Shown here: piece by piece, positions 19,222 through 30,341 of the stretch | Layout: each line of letters opens with the position of its first letter | How positions within the stretch are numbered: the first letter of the stretch is position 1 | Source: Luzula sylvatica | Lineage: Eukaryota > Streptophyta > Magnoliopsida > Poales > Juncaceae | Reading direction: 5' to 3' | DNA: 64,000 bases | Assembly (NCBI GenBank): GCA_946800325.1 | Contig: OX326959.1 | Coordinates: 9,816,501 to 9,880,500, forward strand | The notes under the pieces: generated by a model | Seen by the model: the letters and a program-made list of their open reading frames with translations, nothing else | Told to the model about the DNA's origin: nothing | Databases searched by the model: none | Position numbers and translations under genes: made by a program

Positions 19222-21927
19222 ATGGGTTACAAAAAACAAGTGGATGTGGATGGTTGGACCCGGTATGTGAAGAAACCGGTTTCAAAGTGGGCTACCCCTT
19301 TTACACCTCATCACAACAAAAAGAAATCTACAACACCTATCTCCCATCCCATTCATTCCACAGTAAACTACAACCCTTCACTCACCACTAAACCAACATA
19401 TCTCTCCATGGCAACCCAAGCAAATCTCATTTCAAACCGCAATGGTGAAAAGAGGAACCCCACACCTTATGTGCCATGGAAACCATTTTACCCACAAGGC
19501 TCTCCACACCAAGGTGCATCACAGATTTGGGTAGAGAAAAGAGCCCCTAGCATGGCGCCTATTCGTGCAACAAGGTTGCACCCGAAAACTCCTTCTCCAT
19601 TGCTCCCACCACCACCGACGTCGGAGGAACGAGCACGGGCGGCCACAAAGGCAGCCAATGAAGCCTCCTGGGGTTTATCACTCGCATCACCGATTCCCAT
19701 TACCTTCCCGCTACCAAAGGACCCGAAGCACCCGGCTTGGCATGGCTTATGCTACCGCTGTCTCGAAAGGGGTCACCGTACCGCGGGATGCACCAAACCG
19801 CGACGCTGCACGAACTGCGGTAGCACGGGTCACATCTCGGCTGTATGCAAGAAGAAAGTTGCACCACCACCGATCCATGATCCTCTCAAACCTAGGGGTA
19901 AATTAGGGCCGAATTGTCTCCCCGAAGGAAGACCAAAGACGGTTGCTTGCTTTCATCCACAGTCAACAAAACTTCGCAATTTTTCGGAATCCATGAAGCA
20001 AAGCATTGTCATCGACGCACGGCTAGTTCGAGAACACTCGCTCTCCAAGGTAAGAAACTTCCTCTTAAGCTTCAAGAAATGGACATCTCCGTTTCAAATA
20101 GCATTTTTGAGCGATAATAGATACATCGTTAATCTCCCCGATAACACTCCAAGAGCAGAATTTATTGCCACCGAACTCAACCGGTTTCTTCAAGAAAATT
20201 ATGTCCTATACCCTTGGGAGGTTTCGGTAGATGCCTCCCCCGCGAAATACCGGTTTAAGGCATGGCTTCAACTAAGAAACCTTCCTCTCCACTGTTTTTG
20301 CGAGACCGAATTGTCTCGGATAACGGTCACGTTTGGGGTGGTACTATACCATGCTCCCCTAACAAATATATCCTACCTCGACACCTTAGATATTCTAATA
20401 GGATCCACAAACCTCAAACTCGTGCCAGACTTTGTTTCTTCGTTGGTCACCGGGGGGAGCCAAGAAATCCGAATTCACCCATTAAGCTCCATCGAAGAGC
20501 CACTCGACTATCACCTCCCAGATGATCCCACACCTCCGGCAGAATTCTTCGAAGCTAAACTCAACAAAATCATGCTTGACCTGAAAGGGAATACCAAGGA
20601 AGGAGACACACCAACTCCACCAATGGAAGGACCGAACATGCCGAGTAAAAAACAAAAAGTAGAGCCAAGATCGCACGCCTCAGCAAATGAAATTCAAAAA
20701 CATAATGCGGAGGTCGTAACCTCACACAAACCATGCCCATCCTCAACAGCCATTGTTGTGGCTCAACCAAGCGCGCAACCCGAGATGGTAGACCATGCCC
20801 GCGCACCTAGCTACAACACCCAAAAACCAGAGCTCAGCTTGCCAGAGGGGCAGCTTTTCCATAGTGTTAAAAACCTCTTCCAAGCTTATCGTCAAAAACC
20901 GAGCTCTGTGAAAGCACAGCCAGACCTTTCTATTTTTGTTCAAAATAAAGGCAGGATGGAGAGAGGAGAATCAAGTAATTTAATGCCATGCATTGGGAAA
21001 GAGGATAAGTTGACCACCAAGACACCAACGAATTGCACCTTGTGTATGGCTCAAGAGATAAACCCACCACATAACATCAATGTTGGGCCACACTGTTCAA
21101 GCCCACCCGAAGATCATCATGCACTCCCACAATCATTGGGTTCAAAGGCTAATATGAGTCACCAAAACTCAACATACAAGCCTGATGAAACGGGATTAAT
21201 AACATCCCCCCCTGGTCACCGCGAGATGCAAACTGGCCCAGACTTCGCTGCTGACTCCGAGCAAATGATGGCGAGCCTCGAAGACGAACTCTCAGAGGAA
21301 GAGAAGGACAGATTGAAGGATGTTTCGATCGACCAACTCATCTCCGACTACGAAGGTACAAATAATTATCCCAAATCTAAATTACCTTCTAAGGGCACCT
21401 TTTTCTTAAGGGAGAATATTATTAAAAAAGCTTTATTTACACCGAAAAAATCACTGAGGAATAAAATCCCAGCGAAAGCCGGAGATGGAGAAATTTTAAC
21501 AAAACCTATAAAAAAGGTTAAGGCTAAAGGGTTAGCTAAAACGGTAAAAAAAACAATTAAACAAAATAACATAATCCAAGCTCTAAGAGAGGATGTATTG
21601 AACGGAAAAGAATTAGATGAAGAAACATGTGATAAAATAAAAAATCTCTGTAACATTACAAATGCTTCCAGCAAGGATAATATATCAATTGAAGAAATTG
21701 AAAATGAGATGCTATTTCAACCAGAGAGTAGCTGTTCAAATTTTACCAAGTGCAATTTAATTAAAGCAGTTAATAATGCCTCTCATCCTACAATAATCAA
21801 TTCTAACATAAACGATAATTTATTAGCGGAGTTCGGATCTTTACAAACTAGTCCCGAGGAAGAGGAAGACGAACCGGAAGAGGAAACTCGTTCCGATAAG
21901 ATGGAGCAAAGGGACCGCATCGAGTGA
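19222..21927 (+). CDS. LINE ORF1: nucleic-acid-binding protein with two zinc knuckles
   Basis: The open frame reaches back to an ATG at 19069, but that start lies in host DNA upstream of the 13-bp target duplication. The first ATG inside the element, at 19222 (MGYKKQVDVDGW), is therefore preferred, giving 901 residues. Two consecutive CCHC-type zinc knuckles lie at about residues 177-209 (CYRCLERGHRTAGC then CTNCGSTGHISAVC). After them comes a region resembling the DUF4283/RRM-like domain of plant LINE ORF1 proteins, with WLQLRNLPLHCF as the clearest block. The C-terminal half is Pro-, Lys- and Ser-rich and ends in a Glu-rich acidic tail. The protein would coat LINE RNA and act as a nucleic-acid chaperone; this is known of the family and not testable here. 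Confidence 0.88.
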   Translation: MGYKKQVDVDGWTRYVKKPVSKWATPFTPHHNKKKSTTPISHPIHSTVNYNPSLTTKPTYLSMATQANLISNRNGEKRNPTPYVPWKPFYPQGSPHQGASQIWVEKRAPSMAPIRATRLHPKTPSPLLPPPPTSEERARAATKAANEASWGLSLASPIPITFPLPKDPKHPAWHGLCYRCLERGHRTAGCTKPRRCTNCGSTGHISAVCKKKVAPPPIHDPLKPRGKLGPNCLPEGRPKTVACFHPQSTKLRNFSESMKQSIVIDARLVREHSLSKVRNFLLSFKKWTSPFQIAFLSDNRYIVNLPDNTPRAEFIATELNRFLQENYVLYPWEVSVDASPAKYRFKAWLQLRNLPLHCFCETELSRITVTFGVVLYHAPLTNISYLDTLDILIGSTNLKLVPDFVSSLVTGGSQEIRIHPLSSIEEPLDYHLPDDPTPPAEFFEAKLNKIMLDLKGNTKEGDTPTPPMEGPNMPSKKQKVEPRSHASANEIQKHNAEVVTSHKPCPSSTAIVVAQPSAQPEMVDHARAPSYNTQKPELSLPEGQLFHSVKNLFQAYRQKPSSVKAQPDLSIFVQNKGRMERGESSNLMPCIGKEDKLTTKTPTNCTLCMAQEINPPHNINVGPHCSSPPEDHHALPQSLGSKANMSHQNSTYKPDETGLITSPPGHREMQTGPDFAADSEQMMASLEDELSEEEKDRLKDVSIDQLISDYEGTNNYPKSKLPSKGTFFLRENIIKKALFTPKKSLRNKIPAKAGDGEILTKPIKKVKAKGLAKTVKKTIKQNNIIQALREDVLNGKELDEETCDKIKNLCNITNASSKDNISIEEIENEMLFQPESSCSNFTKCNLIKAVNNASHPTIINSNINDNLLAEFGSLQTSPEEEEDEPEEETRSDKMEQRDRIE

Positions 21928-21996
21928 CAATTTATCGATAACTCCAAGTTTGTGTTTAGGTCAGGGAGTATAATTTCTTGTTAGTTGATTTGTGAT

Positions 21997-24900
21997 ATGT
22001 TATTTAAAAACTTGGTGATTTTATGTTGGAATGTGAGAGGTTTAGGAGCTCGGGAAAAGTGTAACTTAATTAAGGACTTAGTACGTGAGTCGTGTTGTGA
22101 TGTAGTTTGTATGCAAGAAACTAAGTGGGACTCATCTTCCAATTACAACATTAGACTTGTTTGTCCCGCTAAATTTAGAAATGCCCGATTTCTTAATGCG
22201 AATGGTTCACGAGGTGGCCTCATGACGGCATGGTCGGAAAAACTTAACTTAATAGATCATTCATCGGGGTCATTCTTTCTTAGTTGTACCTTTAATAATG
22301 GAGTGGATCACCAATTTCGAATTTGTAACATTTACGGACCGGCGTCGGGTGAAGAAGAGAAATCTTTGTTTTTGCAAGAGCTCACAACATTGATGCAATC
22401 CACCTTACCCTCCATTCTTGTCGGTGACTTTAACTTAATTCGATCCGAGGTAGAAACAACGGGAAATGGGCACTCGGCAAGGTCCATTAGAGGGTTTAAC
22501 AATTTCATCGACTCCAACTCCCTAATAGAGGTGGAATCAAATAATAGGCTATACACGTGGTCAAATAGAAGATCTAATCCCTCTTTGTCAAAACTAGATC
22601 GCATACTAGTAACCCCATGGTTCATCACACAACCATTAACTCTCTACAAAGAATACCCACCCAACACGACATCGGATCATGTTCCACTTAAACTAACAAT
22701 TAGATCTCTAGAGAGAGTGCCAAAGCATTTTCGGTTCGAGCGATATTGGTTTAACAATGAGGAAATAACACAAGTGGTACATGCGGGGTGGAATGTACCG
22801 ATTAGGAGTTCGCATGACCATGTCAACAATTTTTTGTCAAAATTGAATAACACCAAAAAGAGTCTCGGCATATGGGCCAAGAAATCGTTTAACTCCCCTA
22901 ATTTTGAAGTAGAAGCTTGCAAAACATGTATAAATTTGCTGGACAAAAAAGAAGTGACAAGTTTATTAAACACTATGGAATTTGAACTTAGAATCAAAAT
23001 AAGGGAGAAACTCCGAGAATTGATTAACATGAGGGAAATAAAGTGGCAACAACGAACATCTATCAATTGGCTTAAACTCGGGGATAACAACACCGCATAT
23101 TTCCATGCGTATGCATCAAATCGAAGACTTAACAATACCATATCCCAAATAAGAGTTGAAGATAGATTGATTAGCAATAGCATAGAAATCAATAACATTT
23201 TTACAATTTTCTATCGGGGTTCCCTTGGAACCGATTCAACCCCAACACTAGTGGCTAACTTGGAGAGGCTATACGAAAGACCCAATCGGGTTATAAACTT
23301 ACAAATCCTTGAGGCGGAATTTTTAGAAGAAGAAATAAGAGATGCACTTAACTCACTAAAGAAAGGAAAAAGTTGTGGACCCGACGGGTTTCCAAGCGAG
23401 TTTTTTCAAAAATTTTGGGGATCTATGAAAGAAGACATAATTCTCATAGTGGTTGATTTCTTTAACAACATAACTAATCTAGAAAAGCTTAACAAAGCAT
23501 CCATTCAACTATTACCAAAAATTGAGGGAGCCATTTTGATTCAAGACTATAGGCCAATTAGCATAATCTCAACCCCTATCAAATTGATTACAAAAATTCT
23601 TGCCCTAAGACTACAAGCGTACATGCCACTCCTAATCCATAGATGTCAAGCCGCGTTCATCAAGGATAGATCAATTAGTGAACTTTTCATCTCCTCTAGG
23701 GAGACCCTAAACTTTTATCATAAAGCGAAAATTCCGATGGTGATGTTTAAACTAGACTTTAAAAAAGCCTTCGATAATGTATCGTGGCCGTTTCTAGAGG
23801 AAGTTCTAACGGCAAGACGGTTCCCGCTAAGATGGATTGAATGGATTAAAAGCATTTTAGTGTCCTCAAGCTCGTCCATTAACACAAATGGCATAAGGGG
23901 TCCATATTTTAAACACAAAAGAGGCCTTCGCCAAGGAGATCCCTTATCGCCATTACTCTTTACCCTAGTAGTTGATGCTTTACAAGTCATGATCGCTAAG
24001 ATGAGCGCATTACTAACTAACCCCATCATTTTTGCGCCGACAACACTACAATACGCGGACGATACACTATTCTTCATAGAGGCACACCCGCAAAACCTCA
24101 AAATCCTCATGCAAACAATATCTTACTTCTCCGAATTATCGGGTTTGGAGATCAATTGGGAGAAAAGCGGATACGTCCCGATTGCTATTCCCGATGAATT
24201 ACACTCCCACCTAACCACGATACTAAAATGCAACAAAAAGAGCTTACCATTAAAATACCTCGGATTGCCACTCTCATTTAAAAAGCCGAGTAATTTCACT
24301 TTCAAACCGATGATCGAAAAGTTGAGAGCAAAAATAAATAATTGGAAAAACAAATGCCTAACAATGGGGGGACGAACCACACTAGTAAAAACGGTGTTGG
24401 GCGCAATACCAAATTTTTACATGCAAGCAATGATATTACCGAAGGGAGTTGTAGAGGAACTTAACCAAATTATGCGGGCTTTCTTTTGGAAAGGAAGTGA
24501 TAAGATTCTCGGTGGACATTGTTTAGTTAATTGGAGAAAAGTATGTTTACCGAAGATGCATGGCGGACTCGGTATCATTGATCTCGAGAGACATAACAAA
24601 GCATTGGTTATGAAGTGGTTATTCAAGCTCGACACCGATCAAGCATCTCAATGGGCCGTCACGATTCGGACATTATACAATGTCCAACAAGCCGGGGACA
24701 TCGAACACATACCACATAATCTCGGGTCCTATTTCTTGAAGGATTTACAACTTTTACTTCCCCTATACGAGTCGCTAAGAAGGGCCGACCCACTATGGGG
24801 TCGTTTCAACGCCAATCAAGGGACCATAGTGAAATACGAAACGGCAAAAATTTACTTACGAATTTCACACCCGGGACTAGAATGTCCTTGGACGCCGCAC

Positions 24901-25326
24901 ATCTTCAAAATCAAAGCTCCCATCAAAGTCCAAATTTTTGGGTGGCTAGCGATCAATAACCGAATTCTAACGGCGGACAATCTCATTAAAAGAGGGTGGC
25001 CCAATGATCCGGTATGCAAGCTATGCTCCGAAGCAAACGAATCGGTGGATCACCTACTATTTCAATGTCCATTCGCAACCGAACTATGGCGAACCTTACA
25101 ACCCTCACTATGCACCAATTCGCCTTCCCTATCCGCACTATGGTGGGACTACCGTAAGACCTTGCCGACTAAAGAGGCCAAGGTGTGGGATACGAAATGG
25201 CTAGCTACCATTTGGACGATTTGGAGGGAGCGTAATAACCGTATCTTCCAACATACGGGACGATTGCATATGCTACTCTCAAGTTGCATTCGGGACCTCA
25301 CCCTAAAATGGACCATCCATTGTTAG
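21997..25326 (+). CDS. LINE ORF2: endonuclease-reverse transcriptase
   Basis: 1,109 residues from the first ATG at 21997; the frame extends four codons further up only with a non-ATG start. Residues 1-230 form an APE-type endonuclease with WNVRGLG, CMQETKW, VGDFN and the catalytic-His block SDHVPL at about 226. The reverse transcriptase follows with GKSCGPDGFPSEFF, YRPISII, KLDFKKAFDNVSW, GLRQGDPLSPLLF and the active site YADD at about residue 685. A Cys/His-rich zf-RVT domain closes the protein at about 968-1045 (PVCKLCSEANES, HLLFQCPF). No RNase H domain follows. The enzyme nicks target DNA and copies the LINE RNA by target-primed reverse transcription. All key motifs are intact. Confidence 0.95.
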   Translation: MLFKNLVILCWNVRGLGAREKCNLIKDLVRESCCDVVCMQETKWDSSSNYNIRLVCPAKFRNARFLNANGSRGGLMTAWSEKLNLIDHSSGSFFLSCTFNNGVDHQFRICNIYGPASGEEEKSLFLQELTTLMQSTLPSILVGDFNLIRSEVETTGNGHSARSIRGFNNFIDSNSLIEVESNNRLYTWSNRRSNPSLSKLDRILVTPWFITQPLTLYKEYPPNTTSDHVPLKLTIRSLERVPKHFRFERYWFNNEEITQVVHAGWNVPIRSSHDHVNNFLSKLNNTKKSLGIWAKKSFNSPNFEVEACKTCINLLDKKEVTSLLNTMEFELRIKIREKLRELINMREIKWQQRTSINWLKLGDNNTAYFHAYASNRRLNNTISQIRVEDRLISNSIEINNIFTIFYRGSLGTDSTPTLVANLERLYERPNRVINLQILEAEFLEEEIRDALNSLKKGKSCGPDGFPSEFFQKFWGSMKEDIILIVVDFFNNITNLEKLNKASIQLLPKIEGAILIQDYRPISIISTPIKLITKILALRLQAYMPLLIHRCQAAFIKDRSISELFISSRETLNFYHKAKIPMVMFKLDFKKAFDNVSWPFLEEVLTARRFPLRWIEWIKSILVSSSSSINTNGIRGPYFKHKRGLRQGDPLSPLLFTLVVDALQVMIAKMSALLTNPIIFAPTTLQYADDTLFFIEAHPQNLKILMQTISYFSELSGLEINWEKSGYVPIAIPDELHSHLTTILKCNKKSLPLKYLGLPLSFKKPSNFTFKPMIEKLRAKINNWKNKCLTMGGRTTLVKTVLGAIPNFYMQAMILPKGVVEELNQIMRAFFWKGSDKILGGHCLVNWRKVCLPKMHGGLGIIDLERHNKALVMKWLFKLDTDQASQWAVTIRTLYNVQQAGDIEHIPHNLGSYFLKDLQLLLPLYESLRRADPLWGRFNANQGTIVKYETAKIYLRISHPGLECPWTPHIFKIKAPIKVQIFGWLAINNRILTADNLIKRGWPNDPVCKLCSEANESVDHLLFQCPFATELWRTLQPSLCTNSPSLSALWWDYRKTLPTKEAKVWDTKWLATIWTIWRERNNRIFQHTGRLHMLLSSCIRDLTLKWTIHC

Positions 25327-25529
25327 GGCATCCGTTAGGTAGGAAGTGCGCTTAGGAGTTTCAAGAGTGAGAAGGTCTTAATATCGTGTATTGTTTATTG
25401 TTTTTTCTCCTCTCCTCGTGTAATCTCGATGTAACTACTCTATCTTGGAGTTTTCGATGATATATAAAAATGATTGGATCGAGCGCGTATCGCGCTTGCC
25501 TCTCTCTTCAAAAAAATTTACTACAAATT

Positions 25530-26348
25530 AAAATAGTCCATGTGAGTCGGGAAGAAACCAGAAATTCGACTTCAATCCACCTTTAAATCGTGTACAGAAA
25601 AATTATTTAGTGGTTTGTATGTGACAGGATTTAATTGTGTTTGTATATTCTAGAAATTGGATCTTAATTGTGTTTGTATGTGACAGGATTTAAGTTTCTA
25701 GAAGGCTGGTGGTTTTAATATTTAGTGGTGGACTCGAGTCCAGTTCGTCTTACCTTCTCAATTTAACATTTTATAACCGCACTTCTTGAACAAAAATTAT
25801 GCATACTATTTTCTTTTTTGTAGGAATTTCAATATCTCATATTTGAAAGCCTTTTAAATGAACCAAATTGGCCTTTTCTTTGATAAATTAACATAATTTG
25901 AATTAAAAATATATGTACTGAAAAAGCGTGGATTGGGAAGTAATTTGTAGGAATTTCAATAACTGGCATTTTAAACATTTGAAGGCCTTATTTAGCTTGT
26001 ACAGCTTGGTAAATTCCTTCAGTAAATTTATAGGAATTTACAAAAAATAGATGAGACTTATTTTGAAATTTGAAATTTAAATTAGATTATGATTGATTAA
26101 TTAGTAATTAATTACCTCTCTGAAGATTTTGACGGCTTCAAGAGAAGTGAAGAAATCTCCAGAAGATCTCCAGAAAATTTAAACTTAAATTAGATGAGAC
26201 TTATTCGTTCATGACAATTCATGTTTTGAAAGGGTATACATGATATTTCGAAGTTTCGCAAGTTTTCTTTTTTCTCACTCTCATACAAGAAAAAATAATA
26301 TAAGATCTCCTTACATTATTTATTATTTCATTTTCAAATATCCAAATT
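25530..26348. other. Intergenic DNA between the LINE and the LCAT-like gene
   Basis: A small local duplication of TTTAATTGTGTTTGTAT/GTGACAGGATTTAA words occurs at about 25619-25693. Otherwise AT-rich; it contains the 3' flank of the LCAT-like gene. Confidence 0.5.
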
Positions 26349-28765
26349 CTACATCGATAACGGAAATACATCGGCAATTTTTTTACTCATACCCAAACTC
26401 GAATTTTCAGTTACGCCCAACCATTTTTTAATTAAATTAAATACCCTTTCATCGCACAATAGTCCTCGATGATCACATGTTTTGATTCCCACTCTATCCG
26501 TCGCGTCAAATCCATCAGCCTAAATAAATTAATTCAAAATTAGAAAAATATTAGTGACATCATTATTACATTTTCTTAACAATAAATAAATACAAAACCC
26601 CAAAATATCACGTATACCCCTCCAAAGCATGAAATATCGCGAATACCGCTATCGCACTTTTTTCTCCCTTATTTTTGTATAAATAAAAAAAAAAATACAA
26701 AAAGGAGGGGCATGCATGATATTTCTCATTTTGTAGGGATGTGCTTGAAATTTTGAGATTTTTTACAGGTAAAAAGGAAATAAGATAAATAATAAATCAC
26801 CTTTGCAGATTCGGAAGGGACGGTTCCGTCTCCTCCCACATAACTATATTGTGGCTGAAAAAACAACAAATAATAATTATTTATTTCGAAATTAAAATTA
26901 AAAAAAAATTACATAATGTATCAATTTTAAATCAAAAGTACCATTGTCTGACAAACTTCTGACAGATCATCTCCAATTGGAGAGCTTTCAGATCCATAAC
27001 TGTACCACAAAAAAATAAAAAATAAAGTTCAAAAATATTGAAAAAACACAAATCAATTATTATTTTTAAGTTCGTACCAAACATCAAATGGAGTGTCCAG
27101 TTCGGTACCGTAAACGTTGTAAAATTCGACCGTGCCGGGTAATTTCGCATTTTCGAGAATCTGACGAGTCTCGCCAGCCCAACTTAATATCGATTTGTTG
27201 AACGGTACAGGTATGGTCTTTCCATCATATTTCAGCTTCAAATTCATAAAAGGGCAAAATGGTCATTTATAATTTTATATATTAGGGGTATATATGATAT
27301 TTCACACTTTTAGAGATTACCTCATTATTGCGTAGAGCTTGTTCGAAAAGAGAGACACAATTAGTCGCATCAAATTCGAGTGATTCAACTTTACTATTTT
27401 CAGAATTATTTTGCCAAACTTTAATTACTGGTTTCCGTCTCCATTCAAAATTTGGATTCGGTAACATTTCGTATACAGATGGGCACACAACAAGCTTTAA
27501 GAAAAAAATTTGTAATTTTTCAAATATGTCCGAAATATTTTTGATAATTAATTAATTTACCAGTTGATGCATGGTCCATCTCGAAACAAAAAAGAAACTT
27601 TCGAAACCATAAACAAATTGTAATCCTGTTAATAACGAATCGTTTATACAGCCTGGCGCCCCTATTAATTAATTCAAAATAAATAAAAAGAATTATACAT
27701 AAATGATTAAATTCAAAATATGAGCAATTCAATAATTAATTAATTACCTTGAAATGGACATGCGATGCAAATCCATTTTTTCACATACTTCTCAAATATC
27801 TACCAAAAAAAAAAAAAAAAAAAAAATATTAAACAATAAAAAAAATAATAGTTATTATTATTTTGCGCACATCACTATGTAAAGATATGAAGCACCGAAC
27901 AAGTAAACCGCCCATAGAGTGAGAAATTAAATTTATTTTTCTTCCCCCCGAAGATTTATATGCTGTTTCCAATTTTGTTTTCAAGCCATCCATTGCTTTA
28001 TCGATCCTAATAATAATAATTAAGTAAAAAATACAAATTTAATACGAGAAAATTAATTCAATGATTATAATATATTGAATTTGACCTATTGCTTTGGCGA
28101 AAATCATATCCATATCCAAACAAAGTAGTCCCTTTTTCGTACCCACAATCAATAAGCATATCAATCATTTCATGAAAATGATATACATCGTTTACTCTGA
28201 AAAGCTTCACAAACTAAAAAAGAAAAAAGAAAAAATCAATTGTATACTAAATCATTTATTAATTCCGAAAATACCCCTTCGCCTCCTGAATAAGGGCATG
28301 AGATATTCCTAAAAATATTTATGCAAACTTTACCCAAGATGGATCCAAAATGTCGACAGCAGACAAACCATAATCATCATTTGGTACTTCGATTTCTATA
28401 TCTGAATCCAAGGTCTCCACATAACCTAAAATACCCAAAAAATTAATCACAATAATAAAATTAGCCAAAAAAAAAATCGATCAAAACATACCAGAATCGG
28501 AATTGTACATAGACCAGAGATACTTCTTGAACTCCAAATTAGCGAAAAAAATCCTGACCCAAACCCTTAATTCGAACTTGCTATTACTCTTCTTCTTCGC
28601 ATTCAAAATCGATCCTCCCATACCAGACACCAGTAACACCGGATCAAGGTCCACATCATCACTAACCCCTGATCCACCGCAACCGGTCCGTCTTCGACGG
28701 CGATGATGCTGGTATTTCCGGCGATGGAGGAGCTTGTGGAGCGTTATACTCCAGTCGGTTATCAT
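26349..28765 (-). CDS. LCAT-like acyltransferase / phospholipase (LCAT4 type)
   Basis: Eleven coding exons on the minus strand: 28492..28765, 28334..28425, 28086..28213, 27871..28006, 27748..27799, 27561..27661, 27321..27494, 27078..27235, 26942..26999, 26801..26854, 26349..26519. All introns are GT/AG, phases join and 465 residues result. The protein has the alpha/beta-hydrolase features of lecithin:cholesterol-acyltransferase-like proteins. These are DPVLLVSGMGGSIL near residue 41, ERVWVR-like LRVWVRIFFA near 67, the nucleophile elbow ISHSMGG (Ser195), GGDGTVP (Asp400) and DHRGL (His426). The order and spacing match plant LCAT4, a cytosolic phospholipase A/acyltransferase of about 535 residues, so this copy is shorter, mostly at the C-terminus. 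An Arg/His-rich stretch occupies residues 15-27. Substrate cannot be read from sequence; phospholipid deacylation is the likely role. Confidence 0.9.
26597..26777. mobile_element. MITE-like repeat in the last intron of the LCAT-like gene
   Basis: The left words CCAAAATATCACGTATACCCC and GAAATATCGCGAATACC are inverted on the right as GGGGCATGCATGATATTT and GATGTGCTTGAAATTTTGAG. It sits in the intron between exons 26801..26854 and 26349..26519. It is a relative of the element at 14886. Confidence 0.5.
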
Positions 28766-29919
28766 GGTAAAGGAGAGAAAACTCGGGAGAGAAAGATGGA
28801 GACGGCATGGAGAAAAGATATGTGGACAGTGAAATAAATAAGAGAGAGAGAGAGCTGTCAGTCATCCTACTATCTTGCTTGTTTACCTTGTGGTCTGACT
28901 CTTGAGAGAGAGAAGAGATCTTCTCTATACAATACTATCTTTGTACAAAACATAATTAAATCATGACGTGTTACATTTGTTTATAAAATTTGTCTCATTT
29001 TATTCGGAATAGATGAATATTTATGACATATTAAAAAAAATTATCGCAATATTTATGTTTTAGTTTAATGTTTCTTATGATGACTTAATGTAATTTTAAA
29101 TTAGATTCGAATGGATTGCTTGAAATCGAAATACCAGTAGAAATTGCAAAACAGAAAATTATAAATCATCAATTTAAGAGGTGTGAGCTAAAAATTTAAC
29201 AATTAACTGGTTTTTGATGAAGGATAATTTTGTTGAGAGAAAAGAATATAAAATGTCTCTGTGAAATTAGAAGAATCGACCGCTAGCAAGTTAAATGATA
29301 GTTAAAGATAAATCGTAACCACTTCACCGAACTTCATAACATATCGTGTTTGTTTAAGATTTTCTATTATTTGGTAAATTTTTTTAATTTTTTAATCTTT
29401 ATTTTCTTATTCGAGTTATAAAAATAAAAAACAATATTTAAAATTTTATTTTAGTTAAAAAAATAATTTCTTGCGTGGTTCGAAAATAATATTGTCGTGT
29501 TTTCACCAAGTAAGGTGTTTCGACTCTGTAAGCACAAAAATATGTGCCATTTTGTCACTTTTGTTAAGTTGGAGCGAAAATGATTTTTCTCGAAAATTGA
29601 ATTATCTTATGTTTAATTGTGTATGTATACTATTGTTCCCATTTAGTGAGAAGCAAATCAATATTAGTGTAGTTAGGGTCTGTTCTCGAACTATCCCACA
29701 AAAAATAAAACACTATTTGAAATGGAAGGACCAATTAAAAATTTAATACGAATATATGTTTGTAATCTAAATTACAAATATATTATAGTTGATAGAGATC
29801 TTAATTATGACTATTTAAGTCACAATTTCAAAATTATACCGTCTACTTTTTTTTATTCTTTGTAATTTCAAGAATGTTATATAATTTTGTTTGTACTTTT
29901 GATCTTGCTCAACAACGAC

Positions 29920-29958
<39 letters not shown>

Positions 29959-30341
29959 GATGATGATGATGATGTGATGAACGAAAACGATTTCGACCAA
30001 ATTATATTTTGAAATTATTTGCTAAAAATAGAAGTAAGTTAAACTATTTTATTCACATTTTTATACAACTAAAAACATATTCCCTGTGTAGTTTTAAAAT
30101 TTGAATTGAAAGTAAACTTTTTTGAAAAAAAAAAAAAAAACTTTTCTTCAAATCATATTTGGAGAGCGAAGGGAATCCACACAAAATCTTGACTCATAAA
30201 AAACGTGACCTATTAACTATGCTAAAACTCGAGAAGTCCGGATAGATCATCGCGAATATTCTTCTCCATTGTATTTTATTGTATTTTGTAATCATTCTTC
30301 CTTATTCAAATAATATACTAAGTAAGTAATAAACTTACTAG
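28766..30341. other. Intergenic DNA upstream of the LCAT-like gene
   Basis: The GA/CT-rich part near 28840-28860 probably belongs to the LCAT 5' UTR or promoter. The rest is AT-rich with no gene. A trinucleotide repeat lies at 29920-29973. Confidence 0.5.
29920..29973. repeat. (AAT)n followed by (GAT)n microsatellite
   Basis: A run of AAT units changes into GAT units without interruption. Confidence 0.9.

Larger units (their letters stand above)
19101..25529 (+). mobile_element. Full-length L1-type LINE with 13-bp target duplication
   Basis: The element body is about 19114-25516, bounded by the perfect direct repeat TTTACTACAAATT at 19101-19113 and 25517-25529. It has a short 5' UTR (about 108 bp), ORF1 (19222..21927), a 69-bp spacer, ORF2 (21997..25326), a 3' UTR of about 180 bp and a short A tail (25510-25516). 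Both frames are open with no stop or frameshift. Together with the perfect duplication this implies a fairly recent insertion. The long A-rich and codon-biased frames differ from the surrounding AT-rich DNA. The protein organisation is that of plant L1-clade retrotransposons. Confidence 0.93.

Noticed and set aside
19488..24635. Several 60-170-codon frames on the minus strand and in other plus frames of the LINE
   Set aside because: They are shadows of ORF1 and ORF2, which have domain support.
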